Shown here: one piece after another, positions 5,754 through 13,222 of the stretch
How positions within the stretch are numbered: position 1 is the first letter of the stretch
Layout: each line of letters starts with the position of its first letter
NCBI GenBank assembly: GCA_964395975.1
Contig: CAYNBZ010000055.1
Coordinates: 1-13,770, forward strand
DNA length: 13,770 nucleotides
Direction of reading: 5' to 3'
Origin: Avimuribaculum sp964395975
GTDB taxonomy: Bacteria; Bacteroidota; Bacteroidia; Bacteroidales; Muribaculaceae
The notes under the pieces: generated by a model
Told to the model about the DNA's origin: nothing
Seen by the model: only the letters and a program-made list of their open reading frames with translations
Databases searched by the model: none
Made by a program: the position numbers and the translations under genes

Positions 5754-8700
5754 ATGTTAAATAAGATAATTCATTTTTCTCTCCAAAACAGGATTTTAGT
5801 TTTGCTTATAACCCTGTTTTTAACAATCTTGGGTATATATGTCACGGTTAAATCTGAGATTGACGTATTCCCTGATTTGAATGCACCGACAGTGGTCATA
5901 ATGACTGAAGCTCCCGGCTATGCACCAGAAGAAATAGAAAAGATTGTTACGTTCCCAATCGAAACAGTCATGAATGGTGCCACGGGCGTACGCCGAGTGA
6001 GATCATCATCGACAACCGGATTCTCTACCGTATCGGTTGAATTTAATTGGGGGACAGATATTTATCGCGCCCGTCAAACCGTTATGGAAAAATTAACCAC
6101 CGTCAGCCAACAGTTTCCTGCCGGTGTAGAAACTCCGGTACTTGGTCCACAAACTTCGATATTAGGCGAAATGTTGATTGTAAGCCTTACGGCCGATAGC
6201 ACGTCGCTGCTTGATCTTAGAACAATTGCCGATCGAACCATTCGCCCTCGCCTGCTATCCATTGGCGGAATATCAGAGGTCCAAGTTATAGGAGGTGACA
6301 TAAAAGAATACCAAATATTGCTTGACCTCAATAAAATGAAATATTTCAATGTTTCTATGGAGGAAGTGGTAGAAGCTACGGAAAACATAAACAATAATAT
6401 TGGCGGCGGGATATTATATGAATATGGCAATGAATACATAATCAAGGGCAATATAAACACGGCTAATTTGTCGCAAATATCACAATCACTTGTCCGTAGC
6501 GACTCTTCCGGAATTGTCACTATTGCCGATATTGGAATTGTTCAAACGGGTTCAAAGTCGCCTAAATTAGGACTGGCATCGGAAAAGGGCAAGCCGGCGG
6601 TTTCTCTGACAATAACCAAACAACCGGAATCCGACACCAATGAATTGACCGACAATATAATATCTTCACTTGAAGATATTAAGACAAACTTGCCGGGCGA
6701 TGTGCATATCTCCACCGATACATTCATGCAAAGCCGTTTCATAAACAATTCCATTCGCAACATCGAACATTCGCTTATCGAAGGTGCAATATTTGTGGTG
6801 ATTATCTTATTTGTCTTTTTAATGAATTTCCGTACAACCATTATTTCTTTGGTTGCATTACCTTTATCGGTACTCGTTACAATGATAATCCTGCACTATA
6901 TCGGTTATACCATTAACACTATGGTGTTGGGCGGCATTGCCATTGCCATAGGTTCACTTGTGGACGATGCCATTGTTGACGTTGAAAATATATATCGGCA
7001 CTTGAGAGAAAATAAGGCGCTACCGGCAGAAAAACAAAAATCCGTGATAGAGATTGTATATGCGGCATCTTGTGAGGTGAGAATGCCCATTTTCAACTCA
7101 TCTCTTATTATCATGGCAAGTTTCTTACCGCTGTTTTTCTTAAGCGATATGGAGGGACGCTTGTTAATCCCTCTTGGCGTAGCCTTTATTGTATCGCTGC
7201 TCGCTTCTACAATCGTTGCTCTGACAGTAACTCCTGTATTATGCAGTTACATGCTTAAAAGTAATACTGAAAAGGATGTAAGGGAATCCCGCATAGCTGT
7301 CATGCTTAAAAACGGCTATCGTAAAGCATTGCATTGGAGTTTTTCGCATAAAATAGCGATATTATCAGGAACGGGAATTGCTTTTGTAATTGCACTGATT
7401 CTGTTTTTCACCTTTGGCCGAAGTTTCCTACCGTCGTTCAACGAGGGTGCATTTACCATTAATATAAGTCTGATGCCGGGTGTGTCGCTTGAAGAATCCG
7501 ATAAAATCGGACGAGAAGCCGAAGAAATAATACTCAGCATTCCCGAAATAACTACTGTGTCACGAAAAACCGGTCGTGCAGAACTTTCAGAGCACTCTTT
7601 CGGCGTTAACGTATCGGAAATAGAAGCACCTTATGAACTTTCGGGACGTACGAAAAATGAATTAATCGAAGAACTCCGACACAAACTGTCGGTGATTCCG
7701 GGTGCCAATATAGAAATAGGGCAACCTATATCACACCGTATCGATGCAATGCTATCGGGATCGAAAGCCCAAATAGCGATTAAGTTGTTTGGCGATGACC
7801 TTTCTAAACTTTATCAAATCGGTAACGATATAAAGAATAGCATTACGGATATTGAAGGAATCGTCGATATTACACTTGAACAACAAGTGTCGCGTCCTCA
7901 ATTGCACATAACTCCAAGGAGGGAATTAATGGCACGATATGGAATTACAATGCCTCAATTTTCTCAATTCATAAATGTTGCCTTATCCGGCGTAGTAGTA
8001 TCAGCCATTTATGACAACGGGCTTCCATATGACTTGACGTTAAAAGTTGCCGACGATGAACGCGACAGTATGGAAAAAATCAAAAATCTTATGATTGATA
8101 GCAACGTAGGCAAAATACCGCTGTCGTATGTGGCAAACATATCTTCTGTCGATGGCCCGAATACCATAAATCGAGAAAACGTAAGTCGTCGCATAGTAGT
8201 ATCAGCAAATGTACACGAACGCGACCTGCGAGGAGCTGTCAACGACATTCAAAAAGCAATCAATGCCAACATTTCTTTGCCCGAAGGATATTATATTGTA
8301 TATGGCGGACAATTTGAAAGCGAGGCACATGCGTCACAAACACTTTCGATTGCATCGATTGTTGCACTGCTTATAGTGTTCATGCTGCTTTATCATGAAT
8401 TTAAAAATACTTCAGAGGCACTAACAGTACTGCTCAACCTGCCTCTTGCAATGATTGGCGGTGTAATCATCATTTTCTTCACGTCAAAGGAGCTTAATAT
8501 ACCTGCCATCATCGGCTTCATTTCATTGTTGGGTATTACCACCCGAAACGGTATGTTACTTATGTCGCATTACAACCATTTGCAGAACGAAGGTGTTGAT
8601 CTGAACCAACGAATACTTATTGGATCTATCGACCGACTTAATCCAATTATTATGACTGCATTATCTTCGGCATTGGCACTCATACCCTTAGCAGTAAAAA

Positions 8701-8834
8701 GTTCGGAACCGGGGAATGAAATTCAAAGTCCAATGGCAATTGTGATTTTAGGCGGATTGCTTACTTCAACAATCCTCAATCTGTTTATAATTCCAATAAT
8801 ATATTATTTAACCAATCGCAATAAAAATGAATAA
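5754..8834 (+). CDS. Heavy-metal RND efflux pump, CusA/CzcA family
   Basis: A 1026-residue inner-membrane proton/metal antiporter with RND architecture: TM1 near residues 12-32, a large periplasmic loop, TM segments 2-6 from about 335 to 500, TM7 near 535-555, a second loop, and TM8-12 from about 865 to the end. The start includes EIDVFPDLNAPTV and the GYAPEEIEKIVTFPIE block characteristic of heavy-metal efflux pumps. TM4 carries the proton-relay acids: GSLVDDAIVDVEN, D404, D405 and E411. In the region matching the periplasmic metal site, the sequence reads SLMPG (572-576) and RIDAMLSG (662-669); by eye the three-methionine copper site of E. coli CusA is not conserved. Its stop overlaps the TolC gene start by 8 bases, showing translational coupling. 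Family is secure; substrate is open. Confidence 0.95.
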   Translation: MLNKIIHFSLQNRILVLLITLFLTILGIYVTVKSEIDVFPDLNAPTVVIMTEAPGYAPEEIEKIVTFPIETVMNGATGVRRVRSSSTTGFSTVSVEFNWGTDIYRARQTVMEKLTTVSQQFPAGVETPVLGPQTSILGEMLIVSLTADSTSLLDLRTIADRTIRPRLLSIGGISEVQVIGGDIKEYQILLDLNKMKYFNVSMEEVVEATENINNNIGGGILYEYGNEYIIKGNINTANLSQISQSLVRSDSSGIVTIADIGIVQTGSKSPKLGLASEKGKPAVSLTITKQPESDTNELTDNIISSLEDIKTNLPGDVHISTDTFMQSRFINNSIRNIEHSLIEGAIFVVIILFVFLMNFRTTIISLVALPLSVLVTMIILHYIGYTINTMVLGGIAIAIGSLVDDAIVDVENIYRHLRENKALPAEKQKSVIEIVYAASCEVRMPIFNSSLIIMASFLPLFFLSDMEGRLLIPLGVAFIVSLLASTIVALTVTPVLCSYMLKSNTEKDVRESRIAVMLKNGYRKALHWSFSHKIAILSGTGIAFVIALILFFTFGRSFLPSFNEGAFTINISLMPGVSLEESDKIGREAEEIILSIPEITTVSRKTGRAELSEHSFGVNVSEIEAPYELSGRTKNELIEELRHKLSVIPGANIEIGQPISHRIDAMLSGSKAQIAIKLFGDDLSKLYQIGNDIKNSITDIEGIVDITLEQQVSRPQLHITPRRELMARYGITMPQFSQFINVALSGVVVSAIYDNGLPYDLTLKVADDERDSMEKIKNLMIDSNVGKIPLSYVANISSVDGPNTINRENVSRRIVVSANVHERDLRGAVNDIQKAINANISLPEGYYIVYGGQFESEAHASQTLSIASIVALLIVFMLLYHEFKNTSEALTVLLNLPLAMIGGVIIIFFTSKELNIPAIIGFISLLGITTRNGMLLMSHYNHLQNEGVDLNQRILIGSIDRLNPIIMTALSSALALIPLAVKSSEPGNEIQSPMAIVILGGLLTSTILNLFIIPIIYYLTNRNKNE

Positions 8835-10026
8835 ACTACATATAATATTGGCATTGGCAATATTACCAATGTTCAATGCATCCATTAAAGCAGATAATTA
8901 TATTGATGGAATTCTCTCATCTGTTTTGACAAATAACATTGATATCAAAGCTACCGAATTGCAACTGTCCCGAGATAGCATAGATATCAGTTCGACAAAT
9001 TATCTGGAAGATCCGTCAGTGGATTTTGAATATTTGTTTGGAGCAAAAGATGTGGGTGATAAATGGGCGATAGGCATTTCACAAGGTTTCGATTGGCCAA
9101 GCGTTTACAGGGTACGCCGACAAGCCAATAATTCAAAATTAAGGGCACTTGCCTATACGGCATCCATAAAAAGGCTTGAAATATTGTATCAAGCTAAAGT
9201 GTTGTGCCTCGATATAATAAACCTAAATAAGCAAATCGCCATACAAGAATCGCTGCATAATCATTATACCGATATGTATAATAATTATTCACAAGCTTTT
9301 AATAAAGGAGAAATAACGATTCTTGACATAAACAAGTTGCGTATTGAATTAATTAATATTACGCAATACTTAGATCAACTTAAAATAAAGCGAAATGAAG
9401 TCATTGAAAATCTGAGTACGCTGAACGGCGGCAATAAAATCGAATCAATCGAAAATGAAAAAGAATACCCTATCGAGGAATTTATGTCGCTTGATACTTA
9501 TGTCATGCAATATGGGGAATATGACCCTGAGTGTAATTACTATAGTGAAATGAACAATGCATTTGATGCCGAGTATTCTGTGGCACGTATGGGATGGTTG
9601 CCTAAGTTTAATATCGGATATAAATATTCCAATGAAATTGGTGATAGCTTTAATGGATTTACCGTTGGCGCATCAATACCTTTGTTTGCAAACAGGAAAA
9701 AGACAAATGCAGCCAAAGCTCAGGAAATTGCCAATTATTTCGAAATGAATAATATTGAAAACGCCAACATCTCACGCATAAAAACAACTTTTGCCAAGGC
9801 AGTTTCGTTAAAGGAACAGTTGGAAACTTATAGAAACGCGGTTGACATAGAAGCCAATCAAAAATTGCTTTATAAAGCACTTGATACACATCAGATTTCA
9901 TTGCTTGACTATATACAAGAAATGATATATTTTGTGAATGCGGAAAATAAGATGTTGGAAATTGAATATGAATACTACAGTACTATGACCGAGTTAAATA
10001 AATATTCACTTCTTTTGATAAAATAA
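8827..10026 (+). CDS. TolC-family outer membrane efflux channel (CusC/CzcC-like)
   Basis: This 399-residue protein should be the outer-membrane exit duct of the tripartite pump. A signal peptide is visible (hydrophobic 6-18, likely cut after SIKA at residue 22); there is no lipobox, unlike E. coli CusC. The rest has long amphipathic helices typical of the outer membrane efflux protein domain, duplicated in two halves: one around residues 90-200 with the conserved-looking FNKGEITILDINKLR stretch, the other around 290-390 with a parallel THQISLLDYIQEM stretch. Between them GFTVGASIPLFANRKK matches the usual second-half opening of the family. The start overlaps the pump gene by 8 bases. It is somewhat shorter than classical TolC but normal for this Bacteroidota group. 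Confidence 0.88.
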   Translation: MNKLHIILALAILPMFNASIKADNYIDGILSSVLTNNIDIKATELQLSRDSIDISSTNYLEDPSVDFEYLFGAKDVGDKWAIGISQGFDWPSVYRVRRQANNSKLRALAYTASIKRLEILYQAKVLCLDIINLNKQIAIQESLHNHYTDMYNNYSQAFNKGEITILDINKLRIELINITQYLDQLKIKRNEVIENLSTLNGGNKIESIENEKEYPIEEFMSLDTYVMQYGEYDPECNYYSEMNNAFDAEYSVARMGWLPKFNIGYKYSNEIGDSFNGFTVGASIPLFANRKKTNAAKAQEIANYFEMNNIENANISRIKTTFAKAVSLKEQLETYRNAVDIEANQKLLYKALDTHQISLLDYIQEMIYFVNAENKMLEIEYEYYSTMTELNKYSLLLIK

Positions 10027-10038
10027 TTTTTTCATGCT

Positions 10039-10085
10039 CAGAAGCGATCTTGTTTTACATATTTTATAATGCAAGACCGCTTCTG
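10039..10085 (+). terminator. Hairpin after the efflux operon, possible terminator
   Basis: CAGAAGCGATCTTG (10039-10052) pairs with CAAGACCGCTTCTG (10072-10085) in a 14-bp stem with one A-C mismatch and a 19-base loop. It starts 12 bases after the TolC stop. No T-run follows, so it may be a weak or Rho-assisted terminator, or an mRNA 3'-end stabiliser. Confidence 0.5.
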
Positions 10086-10183
10086 ATAAATTATTTATGT
10101 AAACACTAAAATATGAATATGTTATAATTAGTTGTTTTTCTTAAAAAACACATACGTGCCATATGCGATACATCTAATTTTAT

Positions 10184-10191
10184 TATTTTTG
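10184..10191 (+). promoter_or_regulatory. Possible -7 element for the 10220 gene and the agu genes
   Basis: TATTTTTG fits TAnnTTTG and lies 28 bases ahead of the ATG at 10220. There is no clear TTTG at the -33 position. A 7-bp AT hairpin (TGTTTTT 10133-10139, AAAAACA 10144-10150) sits upstream and could be an operator or chance. Confidence 0.4.
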
Positions 10192-10219
10192 GGGGTGTAA
10201 AGTCTAAATCATCATCACT

Positions 10220-10459
10220 ATGACAGATATAGAAGATCTGCTACGCTCTCTCATAGATCAGCACAAAAGCATCGATATTGTCGAAAGTGAATTTAAGCGC
10301 ATACTTAATGAAGACCCTATGATGAAAGAAGATTATCTTGCATGGTGCGAAGAAGGAGGATATTCCTATAAAACAGGTTACGAAGATTTCATCCAACAAA
10401 TTATCGATTCTGATGACTCCATCTGGGACACACTTATACAATTTGAGGATGAAAATTAG
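10220..10459 (+). CDS. Small acidic protein of unknown function
   Basis: This 79-residue protein is rich in Asp and Glu, and opens MTDIEDLLRSLIDQH. It appears mostly helical, has no signal peptide, membrane segment, cysteine cluster or catalytic motif that I can name, and carries a single Cys. I do not recognise the family. It is likely real: it has its own ATG, a -7-like element 28 bases upstream, and lies 31 bases ahead of the agmatine deiminase gene in the same direction, so it may share that transcript. Any tie to polyamine metabolism would rest on position alone. Confidence 0.65.
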   Translation: MTDIEDLLRSLIDQHKSIDIVESEFKRILNEDPMMKEDYLAWCEEGGYSYKTGYEDFIQQIIDSDDSIWDTLIQFEDEN

Positions 10460-10490
10460 AAAATTCACATATATTGCTTGATTTTACAAA

Positions 10491-11522
10491 ATGAAAAACA
10501 GTAGCTTACGGTTACCCGCCGAATGGGAAGAACAATCTGCCATACTTATGGCATGGCCTCATGAAAATACTGATTGGAATTATATGCTTCCTGAGGTTGA
10601 ACATTGTTACACCCAAATAGTCGAAAACATCGCAAAAAATGAAGACTTGATAATCGTAACACACGACACTCATTATTTAAGGCAAAAACTGGCACACCTG
10701 CCGAGCGAAAGGCTTCATATATTCCGGATAGACACCAACGACACGTGGGCAAGAGACTTCGGACCTATTTCGGTAATTAAAAATGGGATTCCAGTTCTTT
10801 ATGACTTTAAATTTAATGCATGGGGGCTGAAATTTGCAGCCAATCTCGATAATTTAATAAATTCATCTTTATTCAAAACAGGAATTTTCAACACTGAACT
10901 CGAAAACAGGCTCAATTTTGTTCTTGAAGGCGGTTCGATAGAAAGCGATGGACGTGGAACACTGTTGACCACAACTGAATGTATGCTTTCAAAAAATAGA
11001 AATGGCGAATTTTCGAAGCAAGACATAGAAGATTATTTATCTCGCCAATTTGGCATTGAGAAATTTATTTGGTTGAATCACGGCCGTCTGGATGGTGATG
11101 ATACTGATGGCCATATTGACACATTGGCACGTTTTTGTCCTAATGACACAATCGCATATGTCGGTTGTGATAATCCATCAGATTCACATTTCGACGAATT
11201 AAAACTGATGGAAGCTGAATTGAAAGATGCGGTTAGTTCGCAAGGACATCCATTCAATCTTGTAAAATTGCCATTACCATCTCCTGTCTATGACGAAAAC
11301 GGGCAACGGTTACCGGCAACTTATGCAAATTTCCTTATAACAAACAACCAAGTTCTTGTACCAACTTACGGACAAGAAGATTCTGACAGCGAAGCATTAC
11401 GCATAATTGCAACATTGTTCCCAACTCGTGAAGTTGTGGACATAGATTGCAGATCACTTATCAAGCAACATGGCTCGCTACATTGTGCGACAATGCAATT
11501 AGTTAAGGGTACAATTAAATAA
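10491..11522 (+). CDS. aguA: Agmatine deiminase
   Basis: The 343-residue cytoplasmic enzyme of the guanidine-modifying (PPAD) fold hydrolyses agmatine to N-carbamoylputrescine and ammonia. It opens with RLPAEWEEQSAILMAWPH, the family's hallmark. Catalytic landmarks: TNDTWARDFGP with D84 and D89, LEGGSIE at about 145-151, DGHIDTLARF with H208, and the nucleophile C332 in GSLHCATMQ near the C-terminus. Length is a little under the usual 350-370. The next gene, 15 bases downstream, encodes the enzyme for its product, which strongly supports the agmatine assignment over peptidylarginine deiminase. Confidence 0.95.
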   Translation: MKNSSLRLPAEWEEQSAILMAWPHENTDWNYMLPEVEHCYTQIVENIAKNEDLIIVTHDTHYLRQKLAHLPSERLHIFRIDTNDTWARDFGPISVIKNGIPVLYDFKFNAWGLKFAANLDNLINSSLFKTGIFNTELENRLNFVLEGGSIESDGRGTLLTTTECMLSKNRNGEFSKQDIEDYLSRQFGIEKFIWLNHGRLDGDDTDGHIDTLARFCPNDTIAYVGCDNPSDSHFDELKLMEAELKDAVSSQGHPFNLVKLPLPSPVYDENGQRLPATYANFLITNNQVLVPTYGQEDSDSEALRIIATLFPTREVVDIDCRSLIKQHGSLHCATMQLVKGTIK

Positions 11523-11537
11523 CTGAATTTTTTTGAC

Positions 11538-12425
11538 ATGAATAGTAACATAAATGTAGGTATAATTCAACAAAGCAACACAAGTTCTATTGTTGAAAAT
11601 AGAGAAAAATTGATTACTAAAATCAGGTCGCTTGCATCCAAAGGGGCCGAACTTATAGTGCTGCAAGAATTGCACGATTCTCTTTATTTTTGCCAAACCG
11701 AAGATATTTCTTGTTTTGACTATGCTTGTACTATTCCAAGCAAAGTGACCGACGAGTATGCATCGATAGCTCGTGAAACGCACGTTGTGCTTGTTTCTTC
11801 ATTATTCGAGAAACGAACTCCGGGATTGTATCATAATACGGCAATAGTTTTCGACCGAGATGGCAGCATTGCCGGTAAATATCGGAAAATGCACATTCCG
11901 GATGACCCTGCATATTACGAAAAATTCTATTTTACTCCGGGTGATTTGGGATTTGAACCAATTGACACCTCAATTGGCAGGCTTGGCGTACTTGTTTGTT
12001 GGGATCAATGGTATCCCGAGGCTGCCCGCCTTATGACTCTGAAAGGAGCCCAATTGTTGATATACCCCACTGCCATAGGTTGGGAAAGTTCTGATTCGGC
12101 TGATGAAAAACAGCGGCAACGTAATGCTTGGAGAATATCACAACAAGCTCATGCCGTGGCCAATGGCATACCGGTTATTGCCGTAAACCGTGTGGGATTT
12201 GAACCTGATTTATCGGGTCATACGTCAGGCATTACTTTCTGGGGTGGGAGCTTCGTTGCGGGGCCACAGGGTGAATTAATTTATGAAGCTCCTGATGATG
12301 CCGAAGCTGAAGCAATAGTAAAAATAGATATGACGAGAAGCGAACATGTCCGCCGTTGGTGGCCATTCTTGCGTGACCGTCGCATAGATGCATATTCCGG
12401 AATTACCAAACGCTTCATAGATTAA
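11538..12425 (+). CDS. aguB: N-carbamoylputrescine amidase
   Basis: This 295-residue nitrilase-superfamily enzyme splits N-carbamoylputrescine into putrescine, CO2 and ammonia. The Glu-Lys-Cys triad is intact: E44 in LQELHD, K117 in KYRKMHIPDDP, and C154 in VCWDQWYPEAAR. The phrase YYEKFYFTPGD after the lysine and the C-terminal RRWWPFLRDRRID block are typical of the plant and bacterial AguB group rather than of generic nitrilases. It follows aguA after 15 bases and precedes the CYTH gene by 4 bases, so the three are almost certainly one transcript. Together with aguA it forms the arginine-decarboxylase-dependent putrescine route; the decarboxylase itself is not in the window. Confidence 0.95.
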   Translation: MNSNINVGIIQQSNTSSIVENREKLITKIRSLASKGAELIVLQELHDSLYFCQTEDISCFDYACTIPSKVTDEYASIARETHVVLVSSLFEKRTPGLYHNTAIVFDRDGSIAGKYRKMHIPDDPAYYEKFYFTPGDLGFEPIDTSIGRLGVLVCWDQWYPEAARLMTLKGAQLLIYPTAIGWESSDSADEKQRQRNAWRISQQAHAVANGIPVIAVNRVGFEPDLSGHTSGITFWGGSFVAGPQGELIYEAPDDAEAEAIVKIDMTRSEHVRRWWPFLRDRRIDAYSGITKRFID

Positions 12426-12429
12426 GAGA

Positions 12430-12915
12430 ATGGGCAAAGAAATAGAACATAAATATCTTGTCAACGATGATTCATTTGTAAATCTTGCCTCGAATTGCTT
12501 TCTAATCAAGCAAGGATACATTTGCCGTGAGAAAGAACGCACCGTAAGAATAAGATTGCTTGACAATAAAGCATATATCACCATAAAAGGTGAAACCGTT
12601 GGTGACACTCGTGCCGAATATGAATATCCAATCCCATTTGATGATGCGCTAAAAATACTCGACTCTTTATGTATAAAACCTGTCATCGAGAAAAAACGTT
12701 ATATTGTGGAATATCATGGCAATACATGGGAAATAGATGTGTTTGATGGACAACTTCATGGACTTGTTATCGCTGAAATTGAAGTACCTTCGAGCGATTA
12801 TCATTATGAAATTCCTCCATTTATTGGGGAAAATGTCACTAACGACCCACGATATTATAATGCCAATTTGGCGATTGCAAATACTATCCCAAAGTTAGGG
12901 AGATTCAGTAAATAG
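12430..12915 (+). CDS. CYTH-domain protein (triphosphate tunnel metalloenzyme family)
   Basis: The 161-residue protein starts with the CYTH signature ExExK: E4, E6 and K8 in EIEHKYLV. Other tunnel residues are visible: R40 and R42, K53, E63/E65, K88 and R90, D103, and E116/E118 in IAEIEV. This is the short, single-domain bacterial form. Characterised short relatives hydrolyse inorganic triphosphate, others make cAMP; the sequence does not decide between them, though triphosphatase is the more common activity for this size. It begins 4 bases after aguB and ends just before a strong terminator, so it is the last gene of the agu transcript. A functional link to polyamines is not established. Confidence 0.88.
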   Translation: MGKEIEHKYLVNDDSFVNLASNCFLIKQGYICREKERTVRIRLLDNKAYITIKGETVGDTRAEYEYPIPFDDALKILDSLCIKPVIEKKRYIVEYHGNTWEIDVFDGQLHGLVIAEIEVPSSDYHYEIPPFIGENVTNDPRYYNANLAIANTIPKLGRFSK

Positions 12916-12918
12916 CAT

Positions 12919-12969
12919 AAAAAGCCAACTAATTCATGCACAATGTGTTGCGAATTAGTTGGCTTTTTT
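12919..12969 (+). terminator. Strong intrinsic terminator of the agu-CYTH operon
   Basis: A perfect 17-bp stem (12919-12935 with 12952-12968) with a 16-base loop carries AAAAAGCC on the left and GGCTTTTTT on the right. It starts 4 bases after the CYTH stop. The A-run and T-run on opposite sides make it able to work in both directions. A smaller 6-bp hairpin (ATGCGG/CCGCAT, 12972-12987) follows directly. Confidence 0.92.
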
Positions 12970-13029
12970 AAATGCGGAATGCCGCATACACATGAGCACA
13001 CCACCAAAAAAGCTCTCCCTTCCATATAT

Positions 13030-13089
13030 TTTGGTAAATTCTTTGCAAAAATCATTTGCCATACAAAAAATTTCAGTAATTTTAGCCTT
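13030..13089 (-). pseudogene. Possible transposase N-terminal remnant
   Basis: Read on the minus strand, this 20-codon stretch gives KAKITEIFCMANDFCKEFTK. From memory, it resembles the opening of IS982-type transposases of Bacteroidota, which start with a K-I-T-E-I-F...D-E-F-C-K-x-F pattern. The resemblance ends abruptly, and the frame closes at 12955 in the terminator. It is far too short to be functional. I could not identify insertion-sequence ends. The surrounding 12988-13183 otherwise shows nothing I can name. Confidence 0.35.
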
Positions 13090-13183
13090 TAGAAACACGG
13101 GGGTAGCCGTTTGAATGTTATTATAGCACTGTAGATTCAATACTTCTTATCGCTATGTCCCTATTCCTCAAAGAGATAAATTT

Positions 13184-13191
13184 TATTTTTG
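13184..13191 (+). promoter_or_regulatory. Possible -7 element of the leucine-rich repeat gene
   Basis: TATTTTTG fits TAnnTTTG and lies 31 bases ahead of the ATG at 13223. No -33 TTTG is seen at the expected spacing. A perfect tandem octamer, CAAGCTTA twice (13195-13210), lies just downstream in the presumed leader. Confidence 0.4.
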
Positions 13192-13222
13192 TATCAAGCT
13201 TACAAGCTTACGTTAATTGCTT

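Noticed and set aside
12855..13055. Minus-strand 66-codon frame across the CYTH gene end and terminator
   Set aside because: It reads through a perfect terminator stem and the 3' end of a clear plus-strand gene.
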